A stretch of DNA of 8,677 nucleotides from Actinomycetota bacterium (GTDB taxonomy: Bacteria > Actinomycetota > Acidimicrobiia > IMCC26256 > PALSA-610). Under the pieces are notes generated by a model, which made no database searches, was not told the DNA's origin, and worked only from the letters and a program-made list of their open reading frames with translations. Of this stretch, positions 6,171 through 8,677 are shown piece by piece (the first letter of the stretch is position 1; every line of letters starts with the position of its first letter). The position numbers and the translations under genes are program-made. The stretch spans positions 1 through 8,677 of the forward strand of contig JAUZEI010000577.1 of assembly GCA_030839105.1 (NCBI GenBank), written 5' to 3'.

Positions 6171-7610
6171 ATGGTCACAATGCGCTTGGAACGGCGCTTG
6201 TCAAGCACGTGGATCCTCGCAGTGGTATCGCTCGTTCCGGTCCTGCTCGTCGTACTGCTCCAGCACAACCCCGTACAAGACGACCCTTACATCTTCTTTC
6301 GCTATGCGCGGAATCTCGCCCATGGCCAAGGCTGGCGTTTTAACCCGGGTGTGCCTGATGCCAACGCAATCACCTCTCCGTTATACGTGCTCTTGCTGGC
6401 AACGGCGACACGATTGGGCATCAGCACGACCGGCGCCGCTACGGCGCTCTTCGTTCTGACGTCCGCGGGAGCGGCTTTCTTGACCGGCGCCGCGCTCCGA
6501 CGCTTCGGCTTCAGAATCGGTGCACTCGCGGTGGCAGCCCTTGTGGGGTCGGCACCCGCACTCGGAGCCGTGCGCGGGATGGACGCGTCGCTGTATCTTT
6601 TCTTGGTCGCGGCATCCTTCCTGGCTGCGTTGGAACGCCGGGTACTTCTGACCGGCCTCTGTTTCGCAGCGGTCGTGCTCACGCGACCCGAAGGGTTGGT
6701 CTTCACGGTCGCGATCGCTGCCGCGGTGCTCGTCGCTGACCGTTCGCGACGCCCGACGCGAAAACAGTCAGGCCTGCTGGCCCTCGCGTTCGTAACGCCG
6801 CTCGTTTGCTGGTTTGCCTTCGCTTCCCTGGTCGTCGGCCATGTCATCCCAAGTACGTTCGCCGCCAAGATCGCTCAGCGCCAGAGCGGGCTTTTCGGCC
6901 ATGGCTGGGTCTTTCTTAGAGGCGCGCGGGAGTTATGGAAGAACGGCCGCGGAAGTCCAGACGCGCTGAGAACGTTCTTCTACGTGCTCCTAGGTCTTGC
7001 AATTGTCGGCCTCGTCTCTCGCCTCCGCGATAGGAACGGCTGGCAACTGTTTGTTCCGTTGATCGCTGCAGGAACAGCACTCGCACTCTTCTACGGCGTC
7101 ATGTACAACCTTCCTCCCTACCTCTGGTACTACGCGCCATTCGTTTGGATCGAGCTCGTCTTCGCCGCGGTGGGAGTCGACGCGCTATTGCACGCAATCA
7201 GATCCCGATCAACCCGGATAGGTGTCGCAGCGTTCACGGTCATGGCGCTGACGACGATCGGGGTCATCCAAACGCCACGCTCCAACCCAGTACGAGACGA
7301 CTATTTCCCGCTCGCCGCGTGGCTCCGAGCACACACACCCAAGTCGAGCACGGTCATGTTCACCGAAATCGGAACGATCGGGTGGGCCAGCGACCGGCGC
7401 ATCGTTGACTGGCTCGGACTACTCGACCGCGCCGCATTGCCATACCTCCGAAAGGGCCAGCTCGGGTGGTGGGCGGACTACTACCGGCCGGATTACTGGA
7501 TCCACTTTGCCTTCGGCCCCACCGCGGCCAATCGCGTGCGCGCCGGTCACCACTGGTATGTCCGCGTTCATAAGAGCGGCTTCTTGCTCGTCTATCGGCG
7601 GATTGCCTGA
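6171..7610 (+). CDS. GT-C family membrane glycosyltransferase (AftB/ArnT-like)
   Basis: The 479-residue protein has many hydrophobic segments (about 13-30, 70-80, 88-108, 116-133, 140-153, 160-170, 176-190, 202-222, 268-283, 291-312, 320-342, 350-366). The first extracytoplasmic loop carries DDPYIFFRYARNLAHGQGW (37-55), the acidic pair and FRYARNLxxGxGxxFNPG pattern of polyprenyl-phosphate-sugar-dependent GT-C enzymes such as mycobacterial AftB. LTRPEG at 170-175 and the soluble C-terminal motif EIGTIGWASDRRIVDWLGLLD at about 399-419 also fit this group. The likely role is transfer of a sugar from a lipid-linked donor to a cell-envelope acceptor on the outer face of the membrane; the sugar and acceptor are unknown. 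GGGAAGG precedes ATG 6171 at a good distance; ATG 6180 is possible. It stands alone, convergent with the next gene. Confidence 0.85.
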   Translation: MVTMRLERRLSSTWILAVVSLVPVLLVVLLQHNPVQDDPYIFFRYARNLAHGQGWRFNPGVPDANAITSPLYVLLLATATRLGISTTGAATALFVLTSAGAAFLTGAALRRFGFRIGALAVAALVGSAPALGAVRGMDASLYLFLVAASFLAALERRVLLTGLCFAAVVLTRPEGLVFTVAIAAAVLVADRSRRPTRKQSGLLALAFVTPLVCWFAFASLVVGHVIPSTFAAKIAQRQSGLFGHGWVFLRGARELWKNGRGSPDALRTFFYVLLGLAIVGLVSRLRDRNGWQLFVPLIAAGTALALFYGVMYNLPPYLWYYAPFVWIELVFAAVGVDALLHAIRSRSTRIGVAAFTVMALTTIGVIQTPRSNPVRDDYFPLAAWLRAHTPKSSTVMFTEIGTIGWASDRRIVDWLGLLDRAALPYLRKGQLGWWADYYRPDYWIHFAFGPTAANRVRAGHHWYVRVHKSGFLLVYRRIA

Positions 7611-7742
7611 AGCACGAAACCAACACGACGCGAACGTCCGGACCGCCCACACGCGACGCACTCGGCCCACTCGAGCTCGGCATCGGACTCGACGACGAGG
7701 CACCACAGGCGATTGTTGAAGCTGAAGACCGCGGAGTGGAAG

Positions 7743-7789
7743 TCGGCGCACGCGCCGATGCGGCACCCTCGTAAGTCACGGGTGCCGCA
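7743..7789. terminator. Paired hairpins between convergent genes, likely bidirectional terminator
   Basis: The first hairpin, TCGGCG-CACG-CGCCGA, spans 7743-7758. The second directly abuts it: a perfect 10-bp stem TGCGGCACCC/GGGTGCCGCA at 7759-7768 and 7780-7789 with an 11-base loop. They lie between the + gene ending at 7610 and the - gene ending at 7807. There is no T-run on either side. Apart from these hairpins, 7611-7806 shows nothing. Confidence 0.6.
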
Positions 7790-7806
7790 ATCGGCAGTCG
7801 TGCCGC

Positions 7807-8247
7807 TCAGCCGAGGCGCTCGGCCAGGGCCACGATGATTCCTTCCGGACCGCGTATGTAGGCCATGAGCCAGGCGTTCTCGTATCGACCGACACCGCCG
7901 ACGAGGCCGTAGCCGTCGCCGACAAGGCGATCAACCTCAGCTTGAAGGTCATCCACTTCGAACGCGACGCTCCGCAATCCGAGTTCGTTGGCCATGGCGG
8001 TCGGTGACCCCGGATCGTGATCAGGCCGAACGAAGCTCGACAACTCCAGCATCGTGCCGCCACCAGGCGGGCGAAGCATGACGATCTCGGTGCGGGAGTC
8101 AGGAATGCCACAGACGGTGTCTATGAATTCGCCTTCAACGAACGTCCTCCCCTCGACTTCTAGCCCCAGACCGACGAAGAACGCCGCAGCGGCATCAAGG
8201 TCGGCGACGGTGATACCGACGTGATCAAAAGCTCGTAGTTGACTCAT
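7807..8247 (-). CDS. VOC superfamily (glyoxalase/bleomycin-resistance fold) protein
   Basis: The 146-residue protein is the usual length for a single two-module VOC protein. Module 1 begins FDHVGITVADLDAAAAFFVG (residues 7-26) and contains MLELSSF (66-72); module 2 contains LGLRSVAFEVDDLQAEVDRL (89-108) and ends PEGIIVALAE (134-143). Metal ligands would be His9, Glu68, a residue at 93 and Glu143. Position 93, often His (GLRHIAF), is Ser here, so metal binding may differ. VOC proteins include lactoylglutathione lyases, epimerases, ring-cleaving dioxygenases and resistance proteins, and the sequence does not say which this is. ATG 8247 is preceded by GGAAGGA about 8 bases upstream. It lies downstream of another leftward gene but some 280 bases away. 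Confidence 0.88.
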   Translation of the reverse strand: MSQLRAFDHVGITVADLDAAAAFFVGLGLEVEGRTFVEGEFIDTVCGIPDSRTEIVMLRPPGGGTMLELSSFVRPDHDPGSPTAMANELGLRSVAFEVDDLQAEVDRLVGDGYGLVGGVGRYENAWLMAYIRGPEGIIVALAERLG

Positions 8248-8430
8248 CAGGACTCATCCTTCCCTGACCAGAACGGATACTTTCTCGAGCCTTGGGTCAC
8301 CGAAGACCCGCACAGATTGCCTGATCGCGCGCCAGCGCGGCGAGCGCAGAGCCGCAGTTATGGCGTTTCCGTACTTCGCGTGTTCGGCAGTGTTCCGCTC
8401 GCCAGCATCGCCTTCGCCTTGGCCCATCGA

Positions 8431-8475
8431 CGCCGTGATGCCCGACGCCATGATGCCCGACGCCATGATGCCCGA
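8431..8475 (+). repeat. Three tandem copies of a 15-bp unit
   Basis: The unit CGCCATGATGCCCGA occurs at 8431-8445 (with G for A at base 5), 8446-8460 and 8461-8475, followed by a partial CGCGA. The unit is a multiple of three and both strands stay open through it (MASGI repeated on the - strand, RRHDA on the +). Neither of those frames looks like a known protein. I regard 8248-8530 as intergenic with a small minisatellite. Confidence 0.85.
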
Positions 8476-8530
8476 CGCGACGAGTTACCCGATCACCAGT
8501 AGGGCGCGCCGATGCAACGGCGACCTGTGC

Positions 8531-8677
8531 TCATGGCGGAGGCCTCCCGGCCTGCCGCCGAGCCTTCCAAATCACGAGGGCGGCGTTGGTCGCGCCGAGC
8601 ACCATGAAGAACGTCCACGACCATCGGCCTGTGGTCAACCCGAGGACAAAGCAGCGCAACGCGCACGTTGCGACGAT
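8531..8677 (-). CDS. C-terminal end of a membrane protein, partial
   Basis: The leftward frame enters at the window edge and ends with TGA at 8531-8533, giving 48 residues. It reads IVATCALRCFVLGLTTGRW, then SWTFFMVLGATNAALVIWKA, and closes with RRQAGRPPP. The hydrophobic stretch followed by a basic, proline-rich tail suggests the last transmembrane helix of an integral membrane protein with a cytoplasmic end. Most of the gene is outside the window and no function can be given. It is in the same orientation as the VOC gene. Confidence 0.55.
   Translation of the reverse strand: MVATCALRCFVLGLTTGRWSWTFFMVLGATNAALVIWKARRQAGRPPP

Noticed and set aside
8254..8502. Short open frames on both strands across the 15-bp repeat (about 70 and 87 codons).
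   Set aside because: They resemble no known protein and their openness comes partly from the in-phase repeat.
5412..8677. Search for a 3' half of the tRNA (GGTTCGATACCTCCCAGGCCC) as the far end of an element carrying the catalytic integrase relic.
   Set aside because: No copy was seen by eye to the right of the tRNA; the far end may lie outside the window or be lost.

Overview
The window is GC-rich, dense DNA. The protein types point to an actinomycete, most likely of the Acidimicrobiia/Thermoleophilia kind: serine-rich secreted proteins, repeats of the type GYWLVASDGGIF followed by a C-terminal DxDxxGxGCE calcium-binding-like motif, and an AftB-like GT-C glycosyltransferase. The lineage is inferred from protein style, because no ribosomal or marker gene is present.

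Left part (1-1826, + strand): the end of a gene for an exported protein whose reading frame is cut by an in-frame TAG at 59-61, followed by an overlapping gene for a small four-helix membrane protein. The stop codon of the latter lies inside a copy of the 5' half of a tRNA gene (1817-1854).

Middle part (1855-5336): two leftward genes for secreted proteins. One is a repeat protein, probably a beta-propeller, with a polyproline linker and an excalibur-like C-terminus. The other is a cysteine-rich protein with a glutamine-amidotransferase-like fold. A strong hairpin lies between them and a foldable leader precedes the second.

Integration site (about 4987-5859): a complete CAU-anticodon tRNA (5337-5409), probably tRNA-Ile2, is flanked by the remains of two tyrosine recombinases. 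On its 5' side is a piece of core-binding domain; on its 3' side is the catalytic C-terminal half of an integrase. With the second tRNA 5' half 3.5 kb away, this looks like a used and decayed integration hotspot, and 1855-5336 may be an inserted segment. This is the most interesting part of the window.

Right part (5860-8677): a GT-C membrane glycosyltransferase (+) converges, across two hairpins, on a leftward VOC/glyoxalase-fold gene. Beyond it are a 15-bp tandem repeat and the C-terminal end of a leftward membrane protein that runs off the window. I see no CRISPR array, intact transposase, toxin-antitoxin pair or recognisable defence system.
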